The position numbers and the translations under genes are program-made. This document shows positions 10,846 through 23,075 of a stretch of DNA of 64,000 nucleotides, piece after piece. The notes under the pieces were generated by a model. The model was given only the letters and a program-made list of their open reading frames with translations, had not been told where the DNA came from and searched no databases. Every line of letters starts with the position of its first letter. Positions within the stretch are counted from its first letter, which is position 1. The stretch is from Dillenia suffruticosa (Eukaryota > Streptophyta > Magnoliopsida > Dilleniales > Dilleniaceae): NCBI GenBank assembly GCA_033439265.1, contig JAVTVX010000004.1, positions 9,900,201 through 9,964,200 on the forward strand. The letters are read 5' to 3'.

Positions 10846-11205
10846 CACGAGCGGTAAGGAGATTTACTCCTAGGGATAGGTTATCTAAGAGAATTGTAAA
10901 TATAATATCCCGAATAGATTTATCCTAAACAAGATAATTTATTTACATGTTTTCTTTCGCACGTTATGATTATTGGCTAGGAGCGTGATCATGCAATAGA
11001 GGAAGTTTTATATAATTTTTTTATGTAAACTTTCTTTTAAATAGTTGTTGACTGTATTTGTTAAATTATATGATCATATAGGCAAAAGAAAACTTGGATG
11101 TCTTGAATGAAAATAAATGGATTTGTAAAATTTGAGTCATTCTCATCCAAAATTAAAACATTATTTAAATATTTTGTATGTTTAAATGAAAATTTTGGAC
11201 CGGTA
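10837..11205. repeat. 0.37-kb repeat, first copy (CACTA target)
   Basis: Direct repeat of about 18332-18701, roughly 90% identical. It ends at ttttggaccggta, where the CACTA terminus begins. The other copy continues past this point without interruption, showing the empty site. Its origin is unknown; at the second locus it lies just upstream of a copia gag relic. Confidence 0.8.
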
Positions 11206-11535
11206 CACTACTGCAAAAGGGATTATCAGTGATGAAAAAAGTCCATCGCTGATTGTGACAGATTTCTGACTGATTTACGTTCGAAAAGTCAATCTTAGGC
11301 AGCCCAAATCACCAATAGAAAACCGATGGATTATTGATGGCTTTACTGATGGAAATACCAGCATATAATTCCGTTGGTAATTTGGGTTCTAAAAATGCTT
11401 TCCGATAGATTAGCAACCGAATAATGATGGAATTATCGATGGATTATAATCCGTCAGGAATATTTGCCACTTAATGACGGATTACTGAGGAAAAATAGAC
11501 CAATGGATTCGTCCATCGGCAATCCGTCAGTGTTC
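11206..11535 (+). repeat. CACTA 5' terminus and subterminal repeats
   Basis: After the CACTA terminus, short related motifs recur in both orientations: cgatggatta, gatggaattatcgatgg, atccgtca, gacggattactg, ccatcggcaatccgtcag. In this superfamily such subterminal motifs bind the TNPA protein. Confidence 0.75.
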
Positions 11536-13655
11536 TTAAACAAACAAAATTTTTTTTTTCTAAGTGACAATACATCTGTATCTCCAAACTTCTCTCTCTC
11601 TCTTCTTTCCCTGACTGGTCGAAAATAACCTACAAACTCTATCTACGAAATCCTAGCTTCTCCATGCTGTAGGGTCGTCCCCGCGTATGGTGATGGCATC
11701 TTCGAGGTTCGTCTGTGATTAGGGTTTTCCTCTTCATCTGTGATGGCATTAACTGAGAGTAGATATTTTTGGTTTTGAAAGATTAGGGTTTTTCTGTGCA
11801 TTGAGGTGCATTGAGGTTCTTAGATTAGGGTTTCGTTTCATTTTCTGAAACTATTGCTGCTACTTGCTATTATAGGGTTTCGTGTCCTTGAATTTCATAT
11901 ATCTATTTCTTCTACGTCCTAATTTGGCTTTCTGGTTTTCATTATCTGTCTTTGGTTATAGGCTGATTTGAGAATCGAAGGCATTTCCCCATCACATGTA
12001 AAGGAATAAGAAGACGGAATTTGCAGGTGAACCCTAGAACGCCCTTTGATGGTTTGAATTTTCAGCAATATTCTGGTTAATCACCTCATTATTTTGTAAT
12101 GCTATCGATATATTTTTCTTTCTATTACAATTTTGAACATTAATATTATTCTACTATTGCGAAATTTGTCTTCAAACTTTAGAAAATTAAGTTCTCCACC
12201 ACCCAGATTAGGAGGTACTCATCTTCACAATTGTATGCTGAGATTTTAAAATAAATTGCTAATTTAAACAAACAACAAGTGGCCTCATATGATGTGTGTC
12301 ACAAGCTGCTTAAAAGAAGCACATTCTTGTACTTGCACCATACATATACTGATTCAGTCTTATTAATTGGTAGTTTATCATCCACTTCACTCACTCCAAC
12401 TTTTGTTTAAACTCTGTCTCTCTCTCTTTAAGTGTATGAACCTTTAATTTTAGATTTAGAGGTCTAATAATTGTAATTATGAAGGAATAATTGAATAATT
12501 TTGCTTATAGTACAAGTTTAATGATTATGTAATTTTGAGTGTTAAGAGTGAAGTTAGAATCAATGTTGGGCTGTCACCATAGTTAGAATCAATACCTACA
12601 AATTGATAGGTCAACTTCAATAAAGAAACATAAACCAAAAAAATTTATGTGTCTACCATCTTGACTAATTTTATTAAGCAACTATCCTTAGATGGGCAAT
12701 GCTCTAGATAATTCAGGTCAATACATATTCTTCTCGATGTGTGAATGGTAGGTCGACCTTCTATGTCTATTCGAAAAAAATACGTCTACTTCTTGCCAGA
12801 CTTGGGATATATCTTGGCAAATGATAGAGCATAAATCAATGTAATTTAACTACATAAGCTATATGCTTGCTCTCAGTTGTGCTGCTTGTAGGATTCAATG
12901 TGAAATGAGATAATATTAATCTATTGTATTTGAAAAAGTGGAAACAACATTTTCTATGAAGATATAGAAATTTTTAAATATTGTCAAGGGTTTAGAGGAT
13001 CCAGTAACTTGGGCAGGAGGCAGAGCTTGTACTTGGAGAACAACGCAGGACGTTCAAGATAACTGGGACAGGTATCTATTGTTCTCCTTCTTATTTTGAA
13101 GAGAAGTTATCATAAAATAAGTCATGCATGTTGCGCGTAACTTAAAGAAAGTAAAAAAAAAATTAAAAATAAAACATGACTTGAAATCCTTTCGCTGGAT
13201 ATAATATTAGCTTTACCACAAGAATGCATAAGCTAGATAAAATCATCTTACTTGAATAATTTTACTTTTTTTCGTATTATTTTGTCTTCACCATCTTATG
13301 TTTCTCGTCTTTTATTCTAAACTCTACCTAGCCGTCGGGTAGTTTGATGTCTTAAGGATATTCTTTGATTTCAATGTTATCCATTCCATTTTATTCACCA
13401 AGTTATGTATCAATCTGGGCAGGAGGCATATGCCTTTGCCAGGCTTTCGGTGTCACAATCTTGATTTTATGTTAACAATGGCAACTTTCTCTCTCCCTGT
13501 CTTCAATTACTATCATAGCCTAATTCTCTATCTTCGTCTGTTTATATTGAACTCAACTCAAGTAGACATTCTATAGATCCCACATCACCATATATACACT
13601 GGCATTCCCTATTTTCCCTTTTCGTTCTTTTATGTTATTGACATTGTCATTGTAG
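11536..13655 (+). other. CACTA 5' leader and intron region
   Basis: A CT-rich leader (about 11590-11615) and several gattagggtt(t) teloboxes (about 11718-11835) precede AT-rich, intron-like DNA. There are possible splice sites such as ttgcag/gtgaac near 12026. No long open frame is present. A splice acceptor (cattgtag) lies immediately before the transposase exon at 13656. The two unit copies differ by a 10-base repeat of gtgcattgag near 11805. Confidence 0.5.
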
Positions 13656-15851
13656 TACTTAACAAATGAATTTGTTGAGAGTGTTAATAACTTCTTGGAT
13701 TTTGCATGTTCACAACACAATTTTATGGATGGGTTAAAGATTAGATGTCCTTGCCATAACTATCGGAACCATAAATTTTGTTCTCGGGATGATGTCGCAG
13801 TGCACTTGTTGTCAAAAGAGTTTGTTAATGGTTACACCATATGGGTTTGTCATGAAGAAGTAAGAAATGGACAATCATTTGAAGGGGAATCATCTAGACG
13901 TAGAGAGCATGTACAAGGTCCATATAGATCCATGATTGTCGATGCATTAGGCCCTCATTTTGATTGGAATTCGAATCTTGATGACATGAATGTTGAGAAT
14001 ACGGAGCCACCTAATCCAGAAGTGGCAATGTTTTATGAGTTGTTGAAAAGTGCTGAAAAACCATTATGGAATGTGTGTAAAATGCAGACAACATTATCAG
14101 CAGTTTCACAATTATTAAATTGCAAGTTAGAATTCAACATAAGTGCGGCATATTATGATTGCATTAATGAGATTATACAAACTATGTTACCCGAAGATTC
14201 AAAGTTCATATCTAATTTTTACGGAACAAAGAAACTCCAAAAAAAACTTGGACATGGTTATCAGAAGATAGAAATTTGTGAAAATTATTGTATGTTATAT
14301 TATCTAGAATATCGGGGAAAAACCAATTATTTTCATATGCGGTAATCCTCGATATAAACTTCGAAACGTGGGTAGTGGAAAAAGAAAACAAGTATCAAAC
14401 AAGGTGTTACGATACTTGTCTCTAATACCAAGACTTCAAAGACTTTACATATCAACAGTTACAGTAGAACACATGGCATGACATGCTAGAAATTAACGTA
14501 CAGACAATGAAGTTGTTACACACCATGCCCATAGTCTAGCATGGGAGCATTTTGATTCTACTTATCCATCATTCGCCTCTAAAACACGAAATATGCGCTT
14601 AGGGTTATGTACAAATGGATTTAAGCCATTTGGTCGGTCATCTATTCCTTACTCATGTTGGCCAGTTTTTATTACAATTTGCCTGCTTCTATGTGTATGA
14701 AGTAGCCTTTCATTTATATGAGTCTGATAATCCTAGGACCGAGAAATCCTATTAAGCATATTGATGTCTTTTTGAGACCTTTGATTGAAAAACTGAAAAT
14801 GTTATGGAGTGATGGAGTTATCACTTATGACATTTCAAGACAACAAAACTTCCATATGAGAGCTGCACTTTTATGGACAATAAGTGATTTTCCAGCTTAT
14901 GCAATGTTGTTAGGGTAGAGCACTCATGGAAAGTTAGCATGCTCTTATTGCATGGAGAATACAAAGTCATTTGTTCTTGCTAATGGTCGAAAGATTTCAT
15001 TCTTTGATTGTCATCGTCAATTGCTTCCTACTGATCATCCATATCGGAGGCAAAGGGATAAATTCTGAAAAGGAACAGTTGGGAATGATGTCCCTCCTCT
15101 TTTATCTGGCGATGAGATGTTTTATCGAGTGTCTTCTCTTTCTAAAATTATCTTCGGAAGAAAATACGATAGACAGACATTTTTAGGTTTTGGAATCGAA
15201 CACAACTAGGTGAAAAGATGTATATTTTGGGAGTTGCCTTATTAAAAAATCTTTCTTATTCGCCACAATTTGGATGTGATGCATATTAAAAAAAATGTGT
15301 TTGAGAATGTATTTAACACTGTGATGGATATTAAAGAAAAAATCAAGGACAACGTAATGGCGAGACTCGACTTGGGGTTGTATTGCAAACGACTTGAATT
15401 AGAATTGAGAGAAATGAAAGGGAGGACTTGGATGCCAAAAGGTTCATACGCCTTAAATAAAGATCAAATATTACATGTATGCCAATGGCTGAAAATTTTG
15501 AAATTTCATGATGGATATGCTTCAAACTTGGCTCGATGTGTGAGCTTGGAGGATTTCAAATTTTATGGGATGAAAAGTCATGATTGTCACATCTTTATGC
15601 AGAGATTGATCCTTATTACCTTCCGTGACCTTGTACCTAATCTTGCTTGGGATGCTTTAATGGAACACAGTAATTTCTTTAGAGACTTATGTGCGACTGA
15701 GTTGCCTATTAATCATATGGAGATGTTGGAGAGAAATATAGTTGAGACGCTGTGCAAACTTGAGAAAATCTTCCCCCCGTCATTCTTTGATAGTATCGAG
15801 CATTTGCCTGCTCACTTAGCTTATGAGGTGAAGGTCAGAGGACCCGTATAA
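13656..15851 (+). pseudogene. CACTA TNPD-type transposase, decayed
   Basis: The first exon part (13656-14345) carries a transposase-associated domain (NEFVESVNNFLDFAC, then IRCPCHNYRN with HKF). The Tnp2 domain follows in several frames: PRLQRLYIS, RNMRLGLCTNGFKPFG, PYSCWP, then 14718-14918 with FLRPLIEKLKMLW and FHMRAALLWTISDFPAYAMLLG, then THGKLACSYCM. The conserved LDVMHIKKNVFEN is near 15270, and a DUF4218-like end (ELPINHMEMLERNIVETLCKLEKIFPPSFFDSIEHLPAHL) closes it at 15851. A stop and frameshift follow YHMR-type sequence at 14345, the glycine-tryptophan junction at 14917 is a stop, and further shifts occur between 15060 and 15270. The transposase cannot be made as it stands. The family normally cuts at the CACTA termini. 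Confidence 0.88.
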
Positions 15852-15989
15852 TATAAAAGGATGTACCCATTTGTTAGTTTGTTTGAAACCTTCATTGGTA
15901 TCAGAGATTCTTAAGTAGTTTCTTGCCCCTTCAGTGAATTTAATATATATATGAAAAATGCCATGAGTATTTTTAATGGTGAATTAATG

Positions 15990-16894
15990 TCAATTTTCTG
16001 CAATGTTATAGAACTAAAATGTTGGGAAAAATGGTTCCTAAAAAAAAAAAAATTACCGGTGGTGGGAACTTTTGCCATCATTTCAATAGAAAAACTACGG
16101 TAGGTTTTAATGTTTTGACATTTCTTTTGTTGGCAAAGTAAATCTGAGGACATTTACCTTAAATGTTGGGAAAGAATACATATATACATTACATATATAG
16201 AGAGAGAGGGGGGGAGAGAGGAGATTTCCCTATGTATTATTTAAATGACATTTTACCCTCTTAGTCATAAGAACTAACACAATATATCTTTGGCACGAAA
16301 GAACAAATGAAATCTTTCGTGAAAATATTTTCTATATTTGTTTTCTTTTATTGTTGTTGCAACATGTTTTACTTCATGTGTTTTCTTCTACAGAAAAGAT
16401 TCTATTCGAAACACCAATTGAGGATGATGTTGATACATTTATCCTCAAATCAATTTCTATAGCATTTAAATACCATAGTTATACTCTTAGAAAAATATTA
16501 TGATGATGATTAGACTGTTGAGGAGATTTTTGCAAATGTCTCGGAGGGTCACGATCCTTGTGAATAGGAGGCCATTGTTGCACACTAGTGCTCAACACGT
16601 AAAAAGATAATAACATCCTTTATTTAATAAGATTTTGATTTTTTTTCTTTTTGTATACTTACCATAATAATTCAAAATATTTCGTAGGAGAAGTCTAAGA
16701 TAGTGAAGTAGATCTGACTACAACAAACATATATGTGCTCCGCGACTCAAAGTTATTTGCGAGGTGGATAAAGGAATTGATAATTTTTTAAAATACTGTT
16801 GCTGTATTTAGTAGTATCTTTTTAGTTGCCAACGATTTTATTTTAGGAATAAGAGATAAGGATATCCTCTAATAGAATTGAACCTTACAAAACT
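15990..16894 (+). mobile_element. Right inverted arm, downstream part of the CACTA element
   Basis: Reverse complement of the left arm (1-121 plus 3172-3958), with no LTR in it, so it shows the pre-insertion state of solo LTR A. A microsatellite tract (about 16196-16220) matches the CT/TA tract of the left arm. Short peptide-like stretches are visible, but no clear domain. Confidence 0.75.
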
Positions 16895-17043
16895 ACCATA
16901 TGAGGAAGGATGGTTCATATGTAAATACAAATTTGTCAGTATGATAGTCACATGAATTTTAGATATAATTTATTTCTAAGCAATTGTGTTGATCTTTTAA
17001 TGAAAGTTTGTGTTGAAATTTATATATGTATTTTTTATGTATA

Positions 17044-17188
17044 GGAACAAATTGATGAAATGATGGCAACTCAACAAGTTATCTCAATGCAAGAGTCCAT
17101 CAATCAAATTGTAAACAGAGTGTTCCTCAAAGTCACTGGCAAGGAACTTGTGGGAAGAGTTAGACGTAAAAGGATGGGGTCAACATGA
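17044..17188 (+). pseudogene. Possible CACTA TNPA-type exon
   Basis: After a good acceptor (tatgtatag) an open stretch reads EQIDEMMATQQVISMQESIN and ends VTGKELVGRVRRKRMGST, then stop. The glutamine-rich helix followed by a GRVR-type end is typical of the last part of plant Ptta/En-Spm (TNPA-like) proteins. Upstream exons were not identified. This is a family-pattern judgement, not a search result. Confidence 0.4.
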
Positions 17189-18331
17189 AAGAGTAGCCAG
17201 GGAAATCATCATCTTTTCATACAAAAAGCTAACTCTACGAAATAGTTAACCAGGGTGCCTCATAAATTGAAGAAAACAAAAGAAAACTTGAGAAAGAGGA
17301 TGAAATAGTACTCATGACCGATCTCACTTTTGGTATTGGCTTGTGATGTCCACCCCTTAGGCCAGAGATGTCTGATAGAAAATTCGAGACCACCACTAAA
17401 CTTAGCGATATAAAAAATGGAGATAACTAAAATTTGGTGATCGGTAAAATCCGAGAAGGCAACGCGTGGAGTACTTGCGCCACCCAAGGAGAGTATGCAC
17501 GTGTCTATTTTGGAGAATCCATCTTGACGATGTGTGAGGGCACATGCAGCTTCCATTTCTTGTGGAATTTTCATCAAAACTAATTTTTGTTCTCTCTGGA
17601 TTTTTTTTTTATAATTTTTAATTTATTTTCGAATTTCAAAAATAATTTTTCTAGATTTTTAAACTTAAAAATCGTTTAAAATTATTGAAAAATTATTTTC
17701 AATATTGAAAAAATTCTAAAAATTTTTATATGAGTCTAGAAAATTATTTTCTTATTTTTGGCTAATCAAGTGGAAATTTGTTTTTCACACTCATTATTTC
17801 TTTGTATTTTTGCTCATTATTTATATTTGAAAATTAGTTTTGTAATATAAAATTGTTTTAAAATTAAACAAATATTTTAAAAATAATCCTTTAGGATTTA
17901 TTATAGTATTATAGTTAGTTACGTGTCTAACCTAATTTTGTTTTCGTTTTTAGGGAAAGTGGTGATAATCGAATGCATTTTTAAAAGTCTTTTGGCCTCT
18001 GGGGGAGGGAAAGAGATTTGATAATTTTAGAGTATTTGATGAAATTGGATCAAATGTTGATTTACAAAATGAACTCATCTCATATTTTATCAGATCATGT
18101 TAAGATTATGGAAGAGAAACATTTGGAATATTTTCAATTAGGTCATACCATTCGGGGGACGACGTGTACATACTGAGAAATTTGCTGCCTCTTTATTAGG
18201 TTAACATAGTTGATGAGTTGCTTGCCAAGAACGATTACATGATTCTTAATGATGTGAGACCATCGTTAATAGAAAAGTAGGAAGTAAAAAAATATAGACA
18301 CAAATCAAGAAAATGTTATCTTAAAATATAA
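17189..18331. other. AT-rich spacer, unassigned
   Basis: Contains a very AT-rich part (about 17580-17900) and no convincing gene. A 105-codon minus-strand open frame (17260-17577) is present in both copies, but its only differences between copies change amino acids, so there is no sign of selection. It may include the lost 3' part of the CACTA element. Confidence 0.5.
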
Positions 18332-18701
18332 ATAGTTCCTTACAAGTGGTAAGGAGATTTACTCCTAGGGATAGGCTATCTAAGGAAATTGTAAATATGA
18401 TATCCTGAATAGATTTGTCCTGAACATGATAATTTATTTATATATTTTATTTCACAGGTTATGACTACTGGCTAGGAGCGTGATCATGCAAAAGATGAAG
18501 TTTTATATAATTTTTTTTATGTAAAGTTTCTTTTAAATAGTTGTTGGCTATATTTGTTAAATTATATGATCATGTAGGGAAAAGAAAACTAAGCTTTATT
18601 GAATGAAAATAAATGGATTTGTAGAATTTGAGTAATTCTTATCCAAAATTAAAACATTATTTAAATATTTTGTATGTTTAAAAGAAAATTTTGGACCGGT
18701 A
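18332..18701. repeat. 0.37-kb repeat, second copy (unoccupied CACTA site)
   Basis: Matches 10837-11205 and runs through ggaccggta into gaatctgag without a transposon. It begins with the same atagttcct stretch that marks the junction of the first copy with the Tekay fragment. Confidence 0.8.
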
Positions 18702-20040
18702 GAATCTGAGTTATTCTTATCCATAATTATAAAATTATTTAAATACTTCATATATTTAAGTGTGAGGTTTTTTGGTTGGAAGAATTTGAGAAACTCTCAT
18801 TGAAAATCTATTGGATTTTGTAATTTTAAATTAAATTTATGATGGTGATCTATTAGGATCATAGATGATGACTGAGAATCTAGTGAACTTTCGATTCTAT
18901 ACCTAATGTTGACCTATCTTGAATATTAATTTTGAAAAATAAAATTATGTGTATGATATGAGTATTAATATTAGTGTTCACTCTCTTGAAAGGTATCATG
19001 CATGTCATGTAGTACTTTGGTACGGGCAATGTTGCTCCGTAGATAAGAGAATAAGATGCTTACCAGGTATGAAAAAGTATAAATTCTACTATTCATACAA
19101 CATTGGTTAGCTCTGTGATTGATGTCATGATTTCTGAGTATGAGTAATATGTGACTGCTCATGACATTTGGGTGTACCTCAGAGTAAAATATAAAGGTAC
19201 CAGTGACTTATTTTAGATAAATGACTATAGAGTTTGATACTGAATAAAAGCAAGGTGGCCACAGTATCAAACAATTGTTAAGAGACGTGTCTAACATGAT
19301 TAGAGAGTAGTAGGCAGTTAGTCATGTCCTCTCTAATAAATAAAAAATTCAAGTCTTGATCCAATCTTTTCCTGTTAAGTGAGAGCACCTGAAATTTAGT
19401 TTGAATCACAATAACATTGTGAAAACTTTCTCTGATGTTGCTCTACACATTGAGCTTGGGGATGAGCAGCTTAGTATAGCAAGATCTGGCAGGTGATGCT
19501 TTTATTGTAAAGTCTAGTTTCAAGTGAGTTTCAGACTTTAAATATGAGAGAGACTAAAACGAAAGCAAGAAAGGAATGGAGATTAGGACGGATCATAAAA
19601 GAACAATTCAAAATATAAGAAAAGAGTGAGAGACATTTGTGGATTTTCATCGAGTGTCTTCTAGTAAAAGATTGTTTAATGTGGAGAACAATGCTAGAAT
19701 GAAGATGAGAGAAGTTGACACTTGTAAATTGAAATTACAAAACGATTGAACTCTCACTCTGCATAATATTTTCTACGTACCAGAAATTCGATATAATTTA
19801 ATATCTGTTCTTATTCTTTTGAAATTTGACCATTTTTTTTTAACTTCCAGAGAGACAGGGTGAATTTGCAGTGATAACTTATTTGGTGTGGTTATCATCC
19901 TGATTGTGAGATTATTAAGAAAGGTATCGTAGTTCCTAAATTTATTGTGTTTATTCATTGAGATGCACTCGTAAACAAAATCTTTTAATATTTTTAAAAA
20001 ATCACCGTGCTTCAGGTTATGGCAATTAAATTTAACAGTA
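18702..20040 (+). mobile_element. Ty1/copia relic, gag and early pol
   Basis: A heavily broken fossil. Recognisable pieces on the plus strand are a UBN2-type gag (AHDIWVYLRVKYKGTS near 19160; later IQVLIQSFPV and ALHIELGDEQL near 19345-19470) and the start of pol after the protease region (LHNIFYVPEIRYNLISV near 19760). The breaks are too many to count. No LTR pair or primer site was found. Copy 2 of the unit has a shorter version. Confidence 0.6.
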
Positions 20041-20506
20041 CCCAAAATAATTTGATTTCTGAAAAAACAAGGGTCATTTGCATATATCAGTCTTAAATAG
20101 AGGAAGCTTCTACAAAATATTTTCCAATCCAGAGAACAAGATAGCCATTGAAAAATGTTCCGTAGAAGTTAGCCATTACTAATGATACAACTTCCATGAA
20201 GATTTCCGGTGTCTAGCACAAGAGATACAGTTTTACAACAAGTTCAATGCCCCAGATGGATGTATGATTTAGCATTCTAAAGAATATCAATTGTTGCGAT
20301 CCATTAGCATGATGTAAATTTGACTCTGGCCTCTGATCACATTCCTCCAACTAGCTCTACATAGTGCAACAATATATCTTCACTTTGCATTCATTAAGAA
20401 TAAGGATAAGAATCCAAAAAAGTTCACAAATGACATGCAAAATTTCGATGCACTTGAGACATCAGTCTTGAAGGTTCAATCATATGAGAGAGAGAGAGAG
20501 GAATCA
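20041..20506. other. Unassigned DNA left of solo LTR C
   Basis: No convincing coding signal. It ends in a GA tract (20489-20500) and the target sequence aatca of solo LTR C. It may continue the copia relic. Confidence 0.4.
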
Positions 20507-20803
20507 TGTAACACCGACATTACGGTATTCGTAGAAGAGTACCATTTTCAAAATATATATATACATATAAAACTGAGATATTCCTCAGTTTATTATATAG
20601 AGAGAGATTTTATTTATTTAACTTTGATTTTTGATTTTTGGGGTATTTAAATTAAATTTTTGGTATATTTTAATTTGTCGAATCGACAAATCGAAGTAAA
20701 CCCCATTCTTATGAAATTCGCATTTCTAATGAAATATGGGTGTGAAAATATATATGAATAAATATATATATAATTATTTATTTAGTAAAAAATAATAATA
20801 ATT

Positions 20804-20877
20804 GGAGACACAACGTTTTGGGGCAAAACGCTGCGTCCCCAAATTGATTTGGGGATTAGGGTTGGAAACCCTAATCC

Positions 20878-20878
<1 letters not shown>
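20804..20878. other. Paired hairpins with telobox, LTR C
   Basis: The second hairpin (20852-20878) is perfect: GGGATTAGGGTT and AACCCTAATCCC around gga, containing a telobox (AAACCCTAA, 20866-20874). The first (20804-20840) keeps the ACGTTTTG/CAAAACG core but has several A-C mismatches, all of the kind left by C-to-T decay. A (CT)n tract follows (20881-20925). Confidence 0.8.
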
Positions 20879-20914
<36 letters not shown>

Positions 20915-21099
20915 TCTCTCTCTCCTCGACTTTTCGTTTCTCTCCCCACCGGGAGCCACTCCTCCTTCGCCGCAAGCTCTGCCGCCAACAGCCCACCACC
21001 ATCATCATTATCATCTTCATCTTCTTCTTCTTCTTCTTTCCCTCTCGGTTTTTCACTCACAGTTTCTCTCCCCCGCGATTTCTCGCGATCGCTCTCCCT

Positions 21100-21660
21100 T
21101 TCCATTCGCACACCGGTGTGAGCTCTACCACCAGCGCACCACCGTGTGATTGCCCCCCGTACCGCATATCACCGTGCGTGACTACCGCTACATCCCACAA
21201 GCGTGTGCCTTTGCACGCGATCGAGCCACAGCGCACGACGACCGTCTCCTCCTGCGAGCCTCCACGAGCGTACCCTAGCGCTTGCAGGCGATCGAGCCAT
21301 AGCACGTCTTTCCGCCAGCGTGCTACAGTGTAAACGCGAGCACGACCCAGTCCATGATTGAATGCGCCTCAGTCCGCGGGTGCAAGCTAGGCCGCGAGTA
21401 CGAGCTAGGCTGCGAGCGCACCAACGCATGAGCGCGCACTAGCACATGAGCACGCACCAGCCCGCGAGCCATTGCCGGCCCGCAGGCCCATCAGTCGCAG
21501 GCCCGTAAGGTCGCCAACCTGTAGGCCCATCAGCTCGCAGGCCTGTCAGCCCGCTAGCCCATTGGCCCGCAGTCCCGCGAGCCCATTAGCAGAAGCCCAC
21601 TGGCCCACAAACTTGCGAGCCTGTTATAGCCCGCGATGGCCCGTGAGCCCGTAACAGCCC
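21100..21660. repeat. GC-rich repeat zone of LTR C
   Basis: GC-rich stretch with short repeats. The clearest part is about 21470-21650, based on cccgcaggcccatcag and gcccgctagcccattgg with a period near 20-22 bases. It corresponds in place to the GC-rich zone of LTR A, on the opposite strand. Confidence 0.7.
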
Positions 21661-23075
21661 ACGAATCTCTACGCAGGTAACTGATTTAGGGTTTTGATTC
21701 TGATCTAAGTGTTTATGACCTAACAAATAAATCTTGTCTTGATAGGGAGCGTTTCAGATTTTGTAGGGATCTAGGAGACATTCGGACGAAAGTTTATGCT
21801 CCGAGAAAACCCTAGGTGAGGGATTTCGGAACCATTCGATTTGGTTATCAAATTTAGGGTAAATTTAAGATAAGAAGTCTTGTATATACTAGAATGTAAA
21901 CTAGATTCGAATAGAATACATTTTCTGACGTTGTATGTTGTTAATTAGGTTAAGTATAGGATTTTTTTGTGCTATTACACGTGCAGAAATTTGGCATGAA
22001 GTAAAGTGCGTTCATATATGTGTTAATGCATAAAAGAGAGCAGGAATGAGTGCAGGATTTCCTGCACTAAAGGAGTCCAACTGTGTACAGATTTTTGTGG
22101 TGCATATTTTTGTGGTGCATTAGTGACCATATGCATATAAAATTTAGGGCATGAGCATGAGAAGTTATGGGTATATGTATGGTGATTTTGAGGTGAAAGT
22201 TGTGACCCTATATATGTGCAATGCCTTGGCCAAGTACATTGCAGGGAACCCAAGTATAGCATGTTGTTAGGAGTATTGTGAATGGTGTTTAATAAGCAAA
22301 ATGAAGGTTTATATGTAGGTATAAGGATGTATGATTGTGTGTTCATGTATTTCCAATATTGGTGTATTTAAGTGACTTGAAAATGTGTAAATGATAAGAT
22401 TTTACAAGAACATGTGCGAGTATGCATATATGGTAGATATATTTTATGGTGTTACATTGGATAGATGAATTATGCATTTGATGGTTAATAGCATTATCTT
22501 GAGTTGGGTGTTTTCATGGTGTGTACCCTATGTTGCCATTTTGATGATTTAGAAAAGACATTGGAGATGTTAATGATGATGTAAATAGTTGATGTTAGTA
22601 TCACATTCATTGCGTTGGGTACCTCTGATAATGTGTGGTTGGAGTTGTTATTTGGATAGTTGAAAGGGATATTTAAAATATGACCTTTAATTCCCAAATG
22701 CTATAACACCTTTAATGTATTATGTGTAAACTCTTATTGTAGTGATATAGTGCTTGATCGATTGAGCAGAGCACTCTTTCTTCACTTTGTGGTTTATTGG
22801 AGTGTGTGCTACCCTCTCCCATATAGTGAGTGGGACTTTGACACCTACTATTGATTGACAAATCATATTTTACCGATTTTCAAACGACATGATTTTTATA
22901 TGTGTGAAAACTGAATGTTTAGATTTTGATAAGTATATGTACATATTTTATGACCATTGGAGTATCTCAACTACTGATTTTATAGATTATGCATCCATGA
23001 GTTTGATAATTGATATTGTGCCAACTTTTCACTGTATTGGCACATGGTTTTGAATGGATTTATATAAAATCTTTG

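Larger units (their letters stand above)
11206..17188 (+). mobile_element. CACTA (En/Spm) DNA transposon, 3' end not found
   Basis: It begins with a typical terminus CACTACTGCAAAAGGG right after gta, the likely 3-bp target site. A subterminal zone of short repeats, a leader region, a TNPD-type transposase gene and a possible TNPA-type exon follow in the expected order. The matching right terminus (…cagtagtg) is not seen before the next repeat at 18332, so the 3' end has been lost or is too decayed to recognise. The transposase is disrupted, so it is not autonomous. Confidence 0.85.

Noticed and set aside
17260-17577. 105-codon minus-strand open frame present in both unit copies
   Set aside because: No known domain, and its two differences between copies both change amino acids, so nothing suggests selection. 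The unit copies are too similar for mere presence in both to count as evidence.
19773-20045. Minus-strand 90-190 codon open frame over the copia relic (also 54928-55500)
   Set aside because: It is a shadow frame opposite the plus-strand copia pieces, with no domain of its own. Its length differs between the unit copies.
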